Notes: generated by a model not told the origin, from the letters alone. Positions 1 to 12,124 are shown, counted from the stretch's first letter. The stretch: 64,000 nucleotides of DNA from Lumbricus terrestris (GCA_949752735.1 OX457039.1:45731599-45795598); one strand, 5' to 3'. Made by a program: numbers and translations.

Positions 1-212
1 TGATGTTACTTAGGATTATTTCGTGTAATCATTGGCCTATTGCGTTGTGTCAGTTTGGAAAAGAAACGAAGATAATTTTTATTATCATTATTATTAATTC
101 GCGACACACCAATTCTTCGCGACACACCAGCGACACACCACTTTTACGCGACACACCGCCGGTCAAGTCGCGACACACCAGTGTGTCGCGACACACCGGT
201 TGAGAACCCCTG
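1..212. mobile_element. End of a hAT-type DNA transposon (partial, runs off the window)
   Basis: The segment carries at least five imperfect copies of the motif CGCGACACACC between about 100 and 200 and ends with GGTTGAGAACCCCTG at 212. Read on the other strand this is CAGGGGTTCTCAACC, the terminal inverted repeat style of Charlie/Zaphod-like hAT elements, in which GTCGCGAC-rich subterminal repeats are also typical. The other end lies outside the window, so the target duplication cannot be checked. No transposase fragment is recognisable in the visible part. Confidence 0.6.
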
Positions 213-221
213 GTCTATACG

Positions 222-500
222 TTCTTGTCAAATAATTTAGCAACCTAAACTAACCGTTAAACCTGCTCATCTATACGTTTTAATGTTTTATGCGATTGTA
301 TCCCATTTCACGCTGAACGGGGAGACTTTATTTCATAGACGGAGGAATAATTCTCTATATCCGGAGACTTTTTTCAGAATATAGTCTGCGGATTGCTGAA
401 TTTATTCTGGAACAGATTGGGCGGGGAAGAATCTATTTCGAAATAAAGTATACGGGGTAGCCTTTTAGGGGAGACTCCTTCACAGGACACCGGCTTCTAA
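222..500. repeat. Dispersed repeat, copy A (partner at 6878-7330)
   Basis: Blocks in this stretch recur in the same order near 6878-7330: TCAAATAATTTAGCAACC (about 228) against TTAAATAATTTAGCAACG (about 6883), then TTTCACGCTGAACGGGG at about 306 and 7138, followed by GAGACTTTATTTC, GACGGAGGAA and a CAGAATA(T/C)AGTCT block. The copies differ by many substitutions and by a GAA microsatellite present only in copy B. No TIR or coding capacity was recognised, so the class is unknown. Confidence 0.6.
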
Positions 501-1560
501 AGCTAATTTATGCTGCACTCGATCCTGGTACGGTGCATCCTGCGATCACCGTTGTCATTAAAATCGTTTTCCACTTGATAATCATCACGCTGCACAGTTT
601 CTATCAGCACAAATTCTCCGCTCCCCCGATTCTGTCCTGACATAGCTAACTCAACGGACTTGCTCCAAACAAAAAGAAACTGGTCCAGTGCCTTGCTCTT
701 AAGTGCTGTAATATGCCGAGCAAATTTCTGTCCAGGGTAACGACCTCTGTTGTCATAGACCCTGGTCAAATCGGATCCATCCATGCTCCAAACTGTCTTG
801 ATTTTATATAGCGCCAGTGTTCAGCTGCGGTAGGCCTACTTGACGCAAATTTTTTTCCCGGAGATTTACGTTGTTTTTGCATTTGTTGTGCTTGACTCAT
901 TCGCAACTTCAACTTCTAACCGCTGCTTTGAGCTTCTTGCATCTACGCCACGCTTCGTTGGTCACATGAAATCAGCACCTCCATCAACCGTGCACGTGTC
1001 AGCTGTAGATTAGGCCTATGGAAAGGCTGCCATCTATGGTGCTAAACTAGACTGGATGCAAATCGACGCGTCTGTATACGCAGCCTAGACAAGATGAGTG
1101 AGCATATAGACCCAAGCGAAGTCGTTAGCTGCTGAGGCCAAATTGAATAACGCCGTCACGCTCGGAATTCCAATGACAAGTCCTTTGCCGCCGTATACAA
1201 TGATCGAAGCGAAGGTCGATACGTCGTCACCTATTAGTACCTGAACCGCCGTGGCTTTCGTTATGCAATCAGTCGAGGCGAGATTGCTCCCATCGACAGG
1301 CGGCACTACTGTACAGCGCACCAGGTATACGTCGGCACTGCGACCACTGCCGTCTAGTCGATAATTATTATATACTGAGCGCAGTATATAAATGGGAATC
1401 GGAAGAGAGAAAAAACGCAGTTGTGGGCATGCGCAGACGACATTCGATTGGAATGCGTTAGGTAAACACTGTTTCCCTGCCATTGCCATATTTTTACAGA
1501 TGTCGCCATTGAAGTGACATCTCTCGGTTTTGCACCTATCTGCTCGTAACTTCACGTAGG
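501..1560. other. No gene recognised
   Basis: Two minus-strand open frames (784-503 and 1555-1085) exist but show no domain, signal or biased codon use that I recognise. Two TAGGCCTA octamers occur (831, 1011). Nothing else is supportable. Confidence 0.4.
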
Positions 1561-1695
1561 CTATAGTATATATAGTATATAGTATATATATATATATATA
1601 TAGTATATAGTATATATATTATATAGTATATATATTATATAGTATATATATAATTGTATATTGTATATATAATATATATAATTGTATATTGTATA
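1561..1695. repeat. AT microsatellite with TATAGTATA units
   Basis: Alternating TA runs are punctuated by TATAGTATATA and TAATTGTATAT blocks, the latter repeated near 1651 and 1680. Confidence 0.9.
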
Positions 1696-3512
1696 TGCAT
1701 CATTTTGTTTCATAGGTTTCTGTGAGAGTATGTTGCCAGCTCTTAGTTAGTGTTCTTCTCCCTGCCTAATTATGTCTTACCTGTCTTTTGCGCTGTGGTA
1801 ATAATTAGCCAAACGCAAGATCCTTTTAAAGAGAGATGAATCAGCTGATTAGCTGGGTCAGCTGTTGGTATACACTAAAACAAAACACCTCCGATTAGCA
1901 GTTAACAAAATAATAAGTTGCATCAGTAATATATAAATTATGTATGTTCCAATCTAGTATCAGTTTTTTCGTTCGTTTCTCTTTCAAACCCATGCAGGAG
2001 CCACGTGAGTGAATCTGCTGTTTGCATTGGCAACACTATTGGCATTCAATCTCATTTAATTCAGCTGGACTCTGCTTTGCAGAATGCAAACGATCCACAG
2101 TTAAACTGTTTCCCTAAATATCATGTCTGGCGCATTAGAGAGGGCTCAGCATTAAGTGCTTTAAATGATTCCGATGGAACGCCGCAGTGCTCGTAATTGC
2201 ATAATGGACAACTGAGCGACGATAAATATGGATTGCTGGAGACTATAGATTAGTCGGAATGAATTGATTGCGATGTGTGGACATATGAATTGATTGCAAT
2301 GTGTGGACATAGACATTATGTGTAGATCATTGTCTATGATGGTAATCGTCGCTAAGTGATGAATGAACGAGAATTCAAACGACAATGCTGCGACGACATG
2401 TTGCGAGTTTTATGTTAAGTCTATATACAATTAACATATACATGAAGGTAGTGCTATAATTATAACAGTCCTCTGGTTGGAAAGCAATATGGGGGTGAGC
2501 GAGGTAAGAGCATTAGCAAAATGGGTAGGCAACATGGCGATCACTCGAAAGGCGAGGGTGGGTTGGTGGGTGAGTGGTAGCTCAATGCACCATTCATGAA
2601 GGCCATGACGAACGATCAAAGCTCATTAGAGATACATGTATCTCTAATATCCATTATCCATGGAGACTTTTAAGCACGTTTGGCTAAGTTTCAAGGACAC
2701 AATATATATGATCGTCAGAATATTGTGACATGGAGGACAGACTTCCGTACTTGTCCTCGAGACATCCTGGATTCTCCGGTCAGCATATACGCCCCATGCT
2801 ATAAGAGCCTCGTTGACGCCTAATTGAAGAGTGACAGCAAACGAAAGCAACGGTATATATAGTTTAAGCCCACACGCTATTTCGTCAGCTTTAAAATCGG
2901 ACTATTTACTGACTTTCGAAAGTCGATTTCTCAAACTTTTAAATGAACAGCAAAGACAACTACATGTATGAACCTACATGGATATGGATGTTTGGGTCCC
3001 TGTGGGGATCGATTTGACAATCGTCGATACTTCAGTATAATTATGCAGAACGGTTCATGGCTGTATACGTGTACGAGACTCGCATGACGTTGATGGATTG
3101 GAGCGGAGTAGCCTATAATTATTATAGCCTACACACAATGCGTCAACTAAGCGAGGCCATGCAGAGAAGAATTGTTGTGTAGGATGGTTTTTCCTTGAAT
3201 TTTAACTTATATCATAGATGTATTTCTACTATTGTTGTTTCATGGTAAACTTGCAAATAGGGAACTTTTTGTTTGTTCAATAATATTGAACCATGCAGTA
3301 ATAAAATGTTCGCTTTGTGCGTATATTATGGTCACGCTTGCAGTCACTCTTATTGTTCATTGGTTCATGTATTACATCTGAAAGCAGGTACCAAATGGAA
3401 TAATAGCAAAAGCCTTTTGCATATGTAAATTATCATAATTATTAGGCCTACATCAGTCAATCACGACAGAAATATTAGGCATTTTATAACACCGTGCTTT
3501 CTCATTTCTCGC
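1696..3512. other. No gene recognised; one short tandem duplication
   Basis: The only clear structure is a two-copy direct repeat of about 26 bp (core ATTGATTGC(G/A)ATGTGTGGACAT) at about 2260-2311. Open frames here are short and unremarkable. Confidence 0.4.
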
Positions 3513-3728
3513 ATATATATAGCGCCCATTTAAGCTAACTACTCACAGGCGCTCCCGACTATACAGCGCGGACACTGCATCGGAGTTTCGCTCCGAAGCG
3601 CACGAGCAATTGTGAGTGAGGGACTTGCTCAGGGTTCGTATACGCGGCGACTTAACGTGGATTCGAACCTGCAGCCATCCGGCTCCAAGGCACAAAACCC
3701 ATCACTACACCACCGCGTCCCACGATGC
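3513..3728 (-). mobile_element. tRNA-derived SINE, copy 1
   Basis: On the minus strand an A-box-like TGGTGTAGTGATGGG (3712-3698) is followed by a perfect B box GGTTCGAATCC (3669-3659), the two-part RNA polymerase III promoter of tRNA-derived SINEs. Downstream the body shares CAATTGCTC, GAAACTCCGATGCAGTGT, CGCGCTGTA and GAGCGCCT with the copy at 61139-61365 on the plus strand, ending in GGGCGCTATATAT. The body is non-coding. The element is presumably mobilised by a LINE in trans. Confidence 0.8.
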
Positions 3729-4132
3729 CAGCATCAGGTGGTGTTCATGAGAGAAGCATAGCCTACATTTACACTTTCTGGTCCTGATAAATGGCATGGT
3801 CAATTAGCACAATACTGCACACACTGCTTTTAGACTATACAGGGTGGGCCATAAAAAGTAACCCCCTAAGGTTTTATGCCCATATCTTGGCCAGAAGTAA
3901 GAATTTCGAAATGAAATTTTACAGGCTCAAAGACAATTCATATTTACACATGATGACCAAATTTCATCAAAATATTTCAAACACAACAAAAGTTATGTCA
4001 CTTCTAGTGAGGCCACCCACCGTTTTTTGACGATTCAAAAACGAAACGCAACAAAAAGTAACAAAAACACGATTTTATTAAGCCTCATCTCAAATAACTG
4101 TTGTCAAATGAACTTGGGAATGCTTCACAACT

Positions 4133-4203
4133 TGTGTTCAATGTCCCCACCACCAGTACCAAAACTTCTTTTGAGTCTCTTTGCAAAGTTCTTGATGGAC
4201 CTT
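4133..4203 (-). pseudogene. Mariner-like transposase, C-terminal remnant
   Basis: Read on the minus strand this gives [21 protein letters not shown], matching the extreme C-terminus of Tc1/mariner-type transposases, where a K-R-L stretch is followed by a glycine-rich turn and EH. The same peptide, with the turn changed to TGREN, is found in copy B (60181-60375). Everything upstream, including the catalytic residues, is lost to the LINE insertion and an associated deletion. Confidence 0.7.
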
Positions 4204-5605
4204 CTTCGATTTAGCAAAGGCCTTCGATACTGTGAATCATGAGATCCTATTAAAAAAATTAGCTAATTATGGCATCAGAGGCATCCAATTAGCTTGGTTT
4301 ACCAGTTATCTCGAAAGACGTCTCCAGTGTGTTTCCTGCAATGGAGCTCTCTCAGACTTTAGAGTTGTTAGATATGGTGTGCCCCAAGGTTCTAATCTCG
4401 GACCCTTGCTTTTTCTTCTATACATTAATGACTTGCCTAATATATCTCCTACTCTTTCATTCATCTTGTTTGCTGATGATACAAATGTCTTCTACTCTCA
4501 TAAATCCTACCAGAGTCTAATGCAAACAGTAAACAATGAACTTATCTTCATAGCCGAATGGTTCTCTGCTAATAGACTCTCCTTAAACATTGATAAAACT
4601 AACTTTATGCTCTTTCGAACTAATAAAAAGATGTGCCCCCAGAATGAATTGCAACTGTCTATCAATGATACCTCCATAACGCAGGTTAGCTCCACTAAAT
4701 TTCTTGGTGTGTACATAGATCAACACCTCACATGGAATGATCATATTAAATATATCTCTGCCAAGGTTGCAAAAAGTGTTGGTATCCTTCGTCGAACTTC
4801 CCATATACTCCCCCCACTATCCGTGTTAAATTGTACTACTCATTAATATATCCTTATCTCTCATACTGTAATTTAGTTTGGGCATCTACATATAAATCCA
4901 GGGTCAATAAATTAGTACTTCTCCAAAAACGTGCAATACGTATCATAGCTGGAGTTAAGCCTTTTATTCACTCAAGTCCTTTATTTCAATCATTTAATTT
5001 ATTAAAGTTTCACCAAATAATGACTTTCCAGATAGGAGTCTTTATGTATCGGTTCACCCATGATCTTCTTCCCCTTAACTTTGCAGGGTATTTCCAAAAA
5101 GGATCTGAAATTCACTGCTATTCCACCAGGAACTCCTCTCATTATCGAGCCATATCCGCTCGTTTAAACTCAAGAAGATTCCATATTAAATATACTGGAC
5201 CAGGTATATGGAACTCGTTTCCTAGTCATGTTCAACAAGCTTCCAGTTTACAAAGAGCAAAAACATTACTGCGCAACTACTTGGTTAATGACTGCAAAGA
5301 TATTTAACCTTGTAGGCACTGATTTTATTTTATTATTATTTGTTGTGTTTGTTTTGCGTTCTTTAGTTAAGTTTACTACATTAATTGTCATCTCATGCTG
5401 TTCTTTTAGCCTATTGTTCAATTCATTATGTCAACCGTCTAGCCATCTGTTAAAATTGCATATGTAATTAGGTGTCCCTGTTAGCGGGATATTCATCCCT
5501 TAGGGCCTTCCTTGTTACCATCCGATAATGTGAAGCATGTTATACTATGTCTATTGTGTATGTTGATGGTTGGTTACAATAAATGAATTGAATTGAATTG
5601 AATTA
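4203..5605 (+). mobile_element. 5'-truncated non-LTR retrotransposon (Jockey/CR1-like)
   Basis: The insertion begins inside reverse transcriptase, just before motif A at 4208, and ends with a short tandem tail (ATTGA/GAATT units, about 5580-5605) preceded by CAATAAATGAATTG. 5' truncation and a simple-repeat 3' tail are usual for this kind of LINE. It sits inside mariner-like copy A. Between the end of the second reading frame (5307) and the tail lies about 270 bp of AT-rich 3' UTR. The exact 5' junction is uncertain by a few bases because the flanking element also suffered a deletion. Confidence 0.85.
4208..5307 (+). pseudogene. LINE reverse transcriptase, C-terminal half with one frameshift
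   Basis: The reading frame opens with [12 protein letters not shown] (RT motif A, catalytic Asp) at 4208. It continues through [19 protein letters not shown] (motif B region) and FADDT (motif C, the FADD catalytic box) and then KFLGVYID (thumb). At about 4830-4846 the frame shifts: the product continues in another frame from 4831 ([18 protein letters not shown], the conserved post-RT region of Jockey/CR1-like LINEs) to a stop at 5307. The endonuclease and RT fingers are absent through 5' truncation. Only one frameshift separates the two halves, so the copy is moderately young. It is not functional as it stands. Confidence 0.85.
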
Positions 5606-6216
5606 ATCTGGCAGATTTATTATTTACCAATTTGATTGTCATCTTGCTAAGTGACTTCTCAGTGACGTGCAGCTACGCTGGCACCCTGTTTCTTTTTTAA
5701 ATAGTAATAATAATGATCATCTGGCAAAATCAAGGCTATTTGATAACAAATATTTGAGATGAGGCTTAATAAAATTATGTTTTTGTTAATTTTTTTGCGT
5801 TACCCTACTGAATCGTCAAAAAACGGTGGTGGCCTCACTGAATGTGGTATAACTTTTGTTCTGTTTGAAATATTTTGCTGAGATCTGGCCATCATGTGTA
5901 GATATGAATTGTCTTTACGCCTGTAAAATTTCATTTCGATATTCTTACTTCTGACCCAGATATTGGCCAGAATAATTAGATTGGTTTTTTGTTACTTTTT
6001 GTTGCGTCGCGTTTTTGAATCGTCAAAAAACGGCGGGTGGCCTTACTAAAAGTGATATACCTTTTGTTCTGTTTGAAATATTTTGATGAAATCCGGCCAT
6101 CATGTGTAAATATGAATTGCCGTTAAGCCTGTAAAATCTCATTTCGAAATTCTTACTTCTGATCAAGATATGGGCAACAAACCGTAGGGGGTTACTTTTT
6201 TATGACCCACCCTGTA

Positions 6217-6877
6217 TAGCGTCTAAAGGCAGCTGTCACCATAGTTATTGCTAGTGTTGGACACTTTATTAGCACCTAGTTATTTGAATCCACTGGTAAG
6301 TATTATGTCGAGTGAATGTGCAAATTTCATTAAGTCGTAGGCCTATCTTGAGGCAGCAATGGATGAGATTATGGTAAAGGTGTTGATATCGATCTAAATA
6401 ATTTTCTTCCTGTGTATACAGTTACAAACCTTTTGCAATGGAAAAACATTGTGGAATTACTGACACGCCTTTCTTTCTTTCTTTGACTCCAGTTCTTCCT
6501 CTCGAACCATTCCTATGGAACTCTGCATGTTGTCTTTGGACCATTGAATTGAGCATTGAATTGTTTTTCTCGAGTATTATTGCGAATCGAGCTTCTTAGT
6601 TTGTTGCTTTCACAGTTTCGTCTGAAATCTGATCTATTTATATATAACAGCAATTTCTCTGGTTCGGGTTTGTAACAACATAGATTTCAAATTACTATAG
6701 CCTTACTCCAGCTGAAATCAGATATATCAATACTATTCCATACCTTAGCCTCAGCGTATAAGAATGCAGTGGCCAGAGTCACGATATAAAAGTACCTCTG
6801 ATACAAAGTCCCCCAAACAGACTCCCCTGGCCGAAACTCTGCATTGGAAGAACGTTTTCTGCTATAAAAAATCCAAA
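6217..6877. other. No gene recognised
   Basis: Unique-looking AT-rich DNA. One TAGGCCTA at 6338 and no open frame of note. Confidence 0.4.
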
Positions 6878-7330
6878 TTTTCTTGTTAAATAATTTAGCA
6901 ACGTAAGCTAATGGTAAGCTAAAAACTGCTGGACGGGATGATGGAGGAGGGACACAGAGACATCAGCGTAAAAGGTGGAGACATTGGACGTTTGGACCTG
7001 CCACTTGGCAGAGAACCTAAAGAAGAAGAAGTTGAAGAAGAAGAAGAAGAAGAAGAAGAAGAAGAAGAAGAAGAAGAAGAAGAAGAAGAAGCTAATGGCG
7101 TAATCTGTTCATCTGTATTTTTTGCGACTCTGGTCGTTTTCACGCTGAACGGGGGAGAGACTTTATTTCGGCGACGGAGGAAATTTTCTCTCCCCATATA
7201 CTTTCTATTTCAGAATACAGTCTCTGGGGCGATTTTATTCCAGAACAGATCCGCTGGGGGGAGATCTGTTTTGAACTAGAGTCTCGGTGAGACTTTGGGG
7301 GAGCGTGGGAGACTTTGTCTCGTGACATCC
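6878..7330. repeat. Dispersed repeat, copy B, containing a (GAA)n microsatellite
   Basis: Shares ordered blocks with 222-500 (see that entry). Between the shared parts sits an almost pure GAA run (about 7018-7090), which yields a Glu-rich or Ser-rich open frame depending on strand. I do not count either as a gene. Confidence 0.6.
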
Positions 7331-8308
7331 GTCCTCTTGTTGGAGGATCTCTTCTTCACCAATTAATACTGCTGTCATGTATAAGCTTATTTAGATCTGT
7401 GTAGTTAATATTCATACTTGTGCGAGTTAAGCCGAATATAGTCCATCACGCTAATCATGTAAACACTTTACCTACAAATGAATTTTTTAGAATCCCATTA
7501 CCATCTCGAAATGGATCGCTGAACTCTTTTAAGATTTCCATTAACTTTCCATATATTTTAGCGTCGAGACGATTTTGAAGAAGTCTGGAGTCGAACAGAA
7601 CTCATGATGAACTTATGGCCCGAATGGTGGGTGGCCTAATGAATTTATCTGTCCCAGCTGCTTCTCTCAACTAGAGACAAACTCCTATAAAGACACCGAT
7701 ATATGCCCGAAACAAGGCAGCAAAGTGACGACTGACATGCGAAACTGATTTACTCCACGTTGCATTAACTATTGAATTACATCGCATTACAGCACACCAT
7801 GCACACCAGACGACATTATGCGACATCGCATTTTGCAACTCTGCATGTTGAATCCGAAATCTTAAGACAGTCTGGCATGGATGAGAAGAACCAATGAGGA
7901 AGGGAGGGTAACTCTGGCCATGGAAGCAAACGAAATCATCGAAGAATACAACGGGTATAATATATGCATATATATATACATATATATATACATATATATG
8001 TATATAACTCTATATATACGCCGTCAATGCCACCGAATAACAGAGCAGCCACCGAAAGGCAAAGACGCAAAGGCCAACTGATATCGAATGCGACGCGTAC
8101 AATAAATATATCGAAGCGATAAACGTGGAGTGTCAGCTGGGAGGGTGGGTCTGGCGGGTGGGGGTGGTGGATTGGTGGATGGATGTCTGCGTTCGTCCGT
8201 CCGTCCGTTCGCTGGCCTGCGGTCGATTGCAGTGGGGCAGAAGCTGGCGATAGCCCATCAGCGTCGACTGACCGAAAAAAGTATAGGGTATACGACACAA
8301 CGGCCGCA
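7331..8308. other. No gene recognised; short TA run
   Basis: Contains a TA/CATATA microsatellite at about 7963-8011. The open frames near 7881-8300 run through the microsatellites and have no recognisable content. Confidence 0.4.
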
Positions 8309-8371
8309 CATCAATCCATCCATCCATTCATCTATCCATCTATCCACCCATGCGTCCATCCATCATCCTAC
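8309..8371. repeat. CATC-type microsatellite
   Basis: Tandem CATC/CATCTATC units in the plus strand. Confidence 0.8.
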
Positions 8372-8571
8372 TTGTATTTGACTATAAACTGAAATTTGGA
8401 CAAGTCAACTGCTTCAAAAGCAATTCAAAATGGTTTCACAACCTCACAGAAAAGCGACTACCGTACCAAATCTGCGATAGTGAAGTCCCTCTATCTATAA
8501 TCTACCATTTCCCATTTCTCTCCGCTTTTTCATGGCCTTCTTCGTATCGCACATTTCCACCCATATCCACC

Positions 8572-8613
8572 CGTGGCGGTGGCGGTGGCGGTGGCGGTGG
8601 CGGTGGCGATGGC
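8572..8613. repeat. (GGCGGT)n microsatellite
   Basis: About six to seven GGCGGT hexamers. Confidence 0.9.
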
Positions 8614-8897
8614 TTATCTCGAATGCACGTCTACAAAGCGTTGACGACGCAATCGAACCATCGTTAAACTGATGCTGCGACCGAGAGATTCAAAGAATAT
8701 AGATTGAGGTCTAAGACAACGTAAGATTATTATAGGTTTAAATTCAAGTATAGGCCTACACAGAAATTAATTCTCTTCTCGTCTGCGGTCCACAAACATA
8801 TGGATTATGGAACTGTGCTACAATAACATCTACGATCCAGAGTTGCAGTTTCTGCAAAGTTTCACACCAAAGCACAATGAAACTTCAGTGTAATTCT

Positions 8898-9283
8898 ATT
8901 CCGAAGGTCCACTATTCCGAATATCCGCTATATTTTGTTCGTTATACTTGGTGGTTAGGGTTACAGTGGATTAGGGTTATAGGGTTGGGGTTATGGTGGG
9001 TTAGGGCTGGGTGGGTTAGGATTAGGTTTAGGGTTATGGTTAGGGTTGGGGAGGGTTAGGATTAGGGTTATGGCTATGGTTGGGGTGGGTTAGGGCTATA
9101 GGTTAAAGGTTATGGTTAGGGTTGGGGCGGGTTAGGTTTAGGGTTATATAGTTAGGGTTGGGGTGGGTTAGGGTTAGGTTTAGGGTTATGGTTAGGGTTG
9201 GGGTGAGTTAGGGTTATAGTTAGGCTTAGGGTTAGGTCTGGGGTTAGGGTTCGGAATAGTGGACCTTCGGAATAGTGGACCCA
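8898..9283. mobile_element. Short inverted-repeat element filled with telomere-like GGGTTA repeats
   Basis: The left end contains GGTCCACTATTCCGAA at 8906-8921. The right end carries the inverse, TTCGGAATAGTGGACC, twice in tandem (9250-9281). Between them, about 8940-9250 is a degenerate array of GGGTTA, GGGTTAT and GGTTAGGGTTGGGG units on the plus strand. Matching inverted ends with no coding capacity suggest a MITE-like element whose core is a telomere-type repeat, not a chromosome end. I found no clear target duplication. Confidence 0.65.
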
Positions 9284-11452
9284 AACCACTTGGAACAGGT
9301 CACGAAGTTTGGAGTCTGGAGAAGTCACGTGGGAGCCTCATCTTCGTCGCATGACTGACGGAAGAGAGCAAAGAAGAGGAAGGCGCAACTTGTCGATGAC
9401 GAAGCGTGCAAAGCTGGAGCAAAGGAAATAGACCTATATGATGAACGTAACAGGAGATGATGAGATGGAAAGTCTCAGTGACATTCAATTCGGTTGACAC
9501 TATATAAATTAACCATAGATCAATTACAAGGCAAGCAAGTTCCGTGGTTGCGTGATGACTCTGTGACCTTCTTCGCTGTGACTGAGATTCAAGTTTCAAG
9601 CTAAATTCGAATTCGTAGAAGACGATTGCTAGCAACTAAAATGAATCAAACGAAGGTCACGTCGACGACGACGATGATGATGTTATCGATTTGCAAAGTG
9701 GTGAGATTGAGGATAAGAACGGCTAAAGATCATTAAAATGAAGTAGAAATACTGCGACCTAAATAAACAAAAGAATATACAGTAGACAATTCAAGAATTT
9801 AGAGAAAATTATTTCAAGAAGAGAATAAATTCTGATAAGAAAATTGGATGGACAACGAAGGAGTAGCGAAGAAAATATTAATTATATAATTATTAAAGGG
9901 AATAAAAACGACAAAAGAATGAACGAACAATGAGGAAAATTAGAAGGACAATAACAGTACAGAAAAGAGACACTTGGAAAAACAAGAAATGAGCAGAAAA
10001 ATAAAGAGAATTAGAAATGCAACTGAAAGGCAATTGAGACGAATATTTACCTAATTCAACTTGACTATATTATGATACTTTTAAGCAGAAACTCAATTAA
10101 ACAGAGGAAGTTTGCTGAAGACAGTTAGACTCTATATATCTATAGATAGACAACGAGAGAGAAGAAAATTACAGGCATGTTAGAAAACAGGCAAAATGAG
10201 TAATGAAGGCATAGTAAAGAGAAATAAAAGGATAGCAAAATATTAGAGTATAGGTCAGCGAAGAGGATTGAAAGACAGAACCTAGAGTATAGAAGAATCA
10301 AATAAAGATTAATGAACAAAATTTGACAAAAAAAGCATCAGAGGAAGAACAAAGAGAATTAAAAGACAGTGAAGGAGGAGCACGAGAAGAAAAAAGAATG
10401 TCATGCAGAAGAAAAAACGAAGCTTTGCTCTGATGTGGAAGCTAAGAAAAATTGTTTGTTGCAATTTAACGACACTGCAGTGTCGTATTAATTAATTAAT
10501 TATCAGAGATGATTAGTGTCGCCCTCCTCCTCTATCCAGGCTTGGGAATGGCACTGCCAGTACGAGCATTGGTGAAAAAACCGAAGCTGTCAACACTATA
10601 GTATTTTATATACTCATCACTGCTGCAGGGATGCTACGTCAAGGGAGTGATCAATTTTATTCTATTGGCCGTTGGTTATCAGCAGACGTTTTGAGAAAAG
10701 GGTTTTCACACTTGAAGTTAGGACCCTGAAGAGATAAATGGAGGAACATGTATTTGTGTCGACACTTGGATCGTCAATGAGACGAAGAAAGACAGATTTT
10801 TTATGTGTGAAAGATGAAAATAGCGAAGCATATCGGAAGCTGCAGATGAATTAGGTGGAATGCGGGGGATAATGTCTTTGAATCATCAAAGGAGGACAAA
10901 CAGGTATACTGAGCAGATAAGAGGCAAGATGTATGGATGACAGACGATGGAACAGAGGAGGATCGAGACAGACAGAGAAGCAGGTATAAAGACAGAGAGA
11001 AAGACGAGAGAGGCAGCGAGAGCGAGACCAGCAAGGGACATACGAACAGACGGACATCAAAGAAACAATTAGAACTGGCTGCATGCAGATCAAAGACGGC
11101 GAACATAGGCCTAATTTAACATGTTGAACAGACGGTTGGTTGGCGAAAACTACTATAGGACATATTGAACGCAAGTACATGTATAACAACATTGCAATCG
11201 ATACTAAAACTGGAGCAACTATTTATAGAGTTTTAAAGCCAATAAACCTTAAAGCAACAGGTGGCTCAGAAAGTGCTTTAGAACATGCGAGAAGTAATAG
11301 GGTCTATGCAGGATTATGTGCAATAAAAACACTATGATATATAGATCTAATTATATATATAATCCTATTCGTTTTCCAATCAGGTCGTCACACCACATGT
11401 ATAGGAGAATAGCATGAAAACTATCAAGCACGGAACGATGAGTTTTGGATTA

Positions 11453-11455
<3 letters not shown>
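9284..11455. other. No gene recognised; long purine-rich tract
   Basis: About 9640-10440 is strongly A/G-biased on the plus strand without a simple period. Open frames at 9635-9300 and 11192-10801 have no recognisable domain. One TAGGCCTA at 11106. Confidence 0.4.

Positions 11456-11503
<48 letters not shown>
11456..11503. repeat. (TA)n microsatellite
   Basis: Pure alternating TA. Confidence 0.95.
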
Positions 11504-11504
<1 letters not shown>

Positions 11505-11934
11505 GAGAAGGATTTCTCAAATATTATACAATTGCACCGAATTCTGACTGGAGAACTTTAACCAAAGAGCGAGGAACGCAACACAGATAGACAGAGGGAC
11601 AAAAACAGGTATATAGACATAGGAAAAGATATGAATGCAAACACGAAGATAGGCTTTGTGATAGAGTAAGAGAGATAGTTGTATACAGAAAGAGCAGAAA
11701 GGAAGGATGATGCAGCTATCAACAAATTAGCGATATGACGTGTCCGTGAATATTGCAGTCAGCGTATTTGTCTGATAAACATTCAGTACTCAGCGCTATA
11801 TGATCCATCGTCTGACTTTCCATAGCGATCCTTTGGCATCGACCGCTTCGTAGCCTATATGCGCTTCCAAACAATCCCTTGTTTTCTTCCCACCGATCTT
11901 TCTATCCATATAGGTCTGCCTCTCCTCTATTTCC
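11504..11934. other. No gene recognised
   Basis: Mixed sequence; nothing supportable seen. Confidence 0.4.
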
Positions 11935-12077
11935 CTGTCTCTGCATGGCTCTGTCTCTGTCTCTGTCTGTCTCTGTCTGTCTCTGTCTGTCTCAGTCTGT
12001 CTCTATCAGTCTCTTTCTCTGTCTCTGTCTGTCTGTCTCTGTCTGTCTCTGTCTCTGTCTGTCTCTCTCTTTCTCTC

Positions 12078-12124
<47 letters not shown>

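Larger units (their letters stand above)
3840..6214. mobile_element. Tc1/mariner-like DNA element with long TIRs, copy A, split by a LINE
   Basis: The element starts CAGGGTGGGCC at 3840 and ends GGCCCACCCTG-like (TGACCCACCCTG) at 6214, with TA on both sides (3838-3839 and 6215-6216), the target duplication expected for Tc1/mariner. The inverted repeats are long: about 3840-4096 matches, inverted, about 5748-6214. The right repeat holds an internal tandem duplication (about 5782-5971 and 5984-6175). A LINE occupies about 4203-5605. The sister copy at 59903-61063 shows that about 420 bp of the element is missing at the LINE site. Only the last ~23 transposase codons survive at 4205-4133. Confidence 0.85.

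Noticed and set aside
1085..1555. 156-codon minus-strand frame
   Set aside because: No family resemblance, no codon bias; ends in a TA microsatellite region.
8940..9250. True telomere or chromosome end
   Set aside because: The array is degenerate, short, internal and enclosed by inverted ends.
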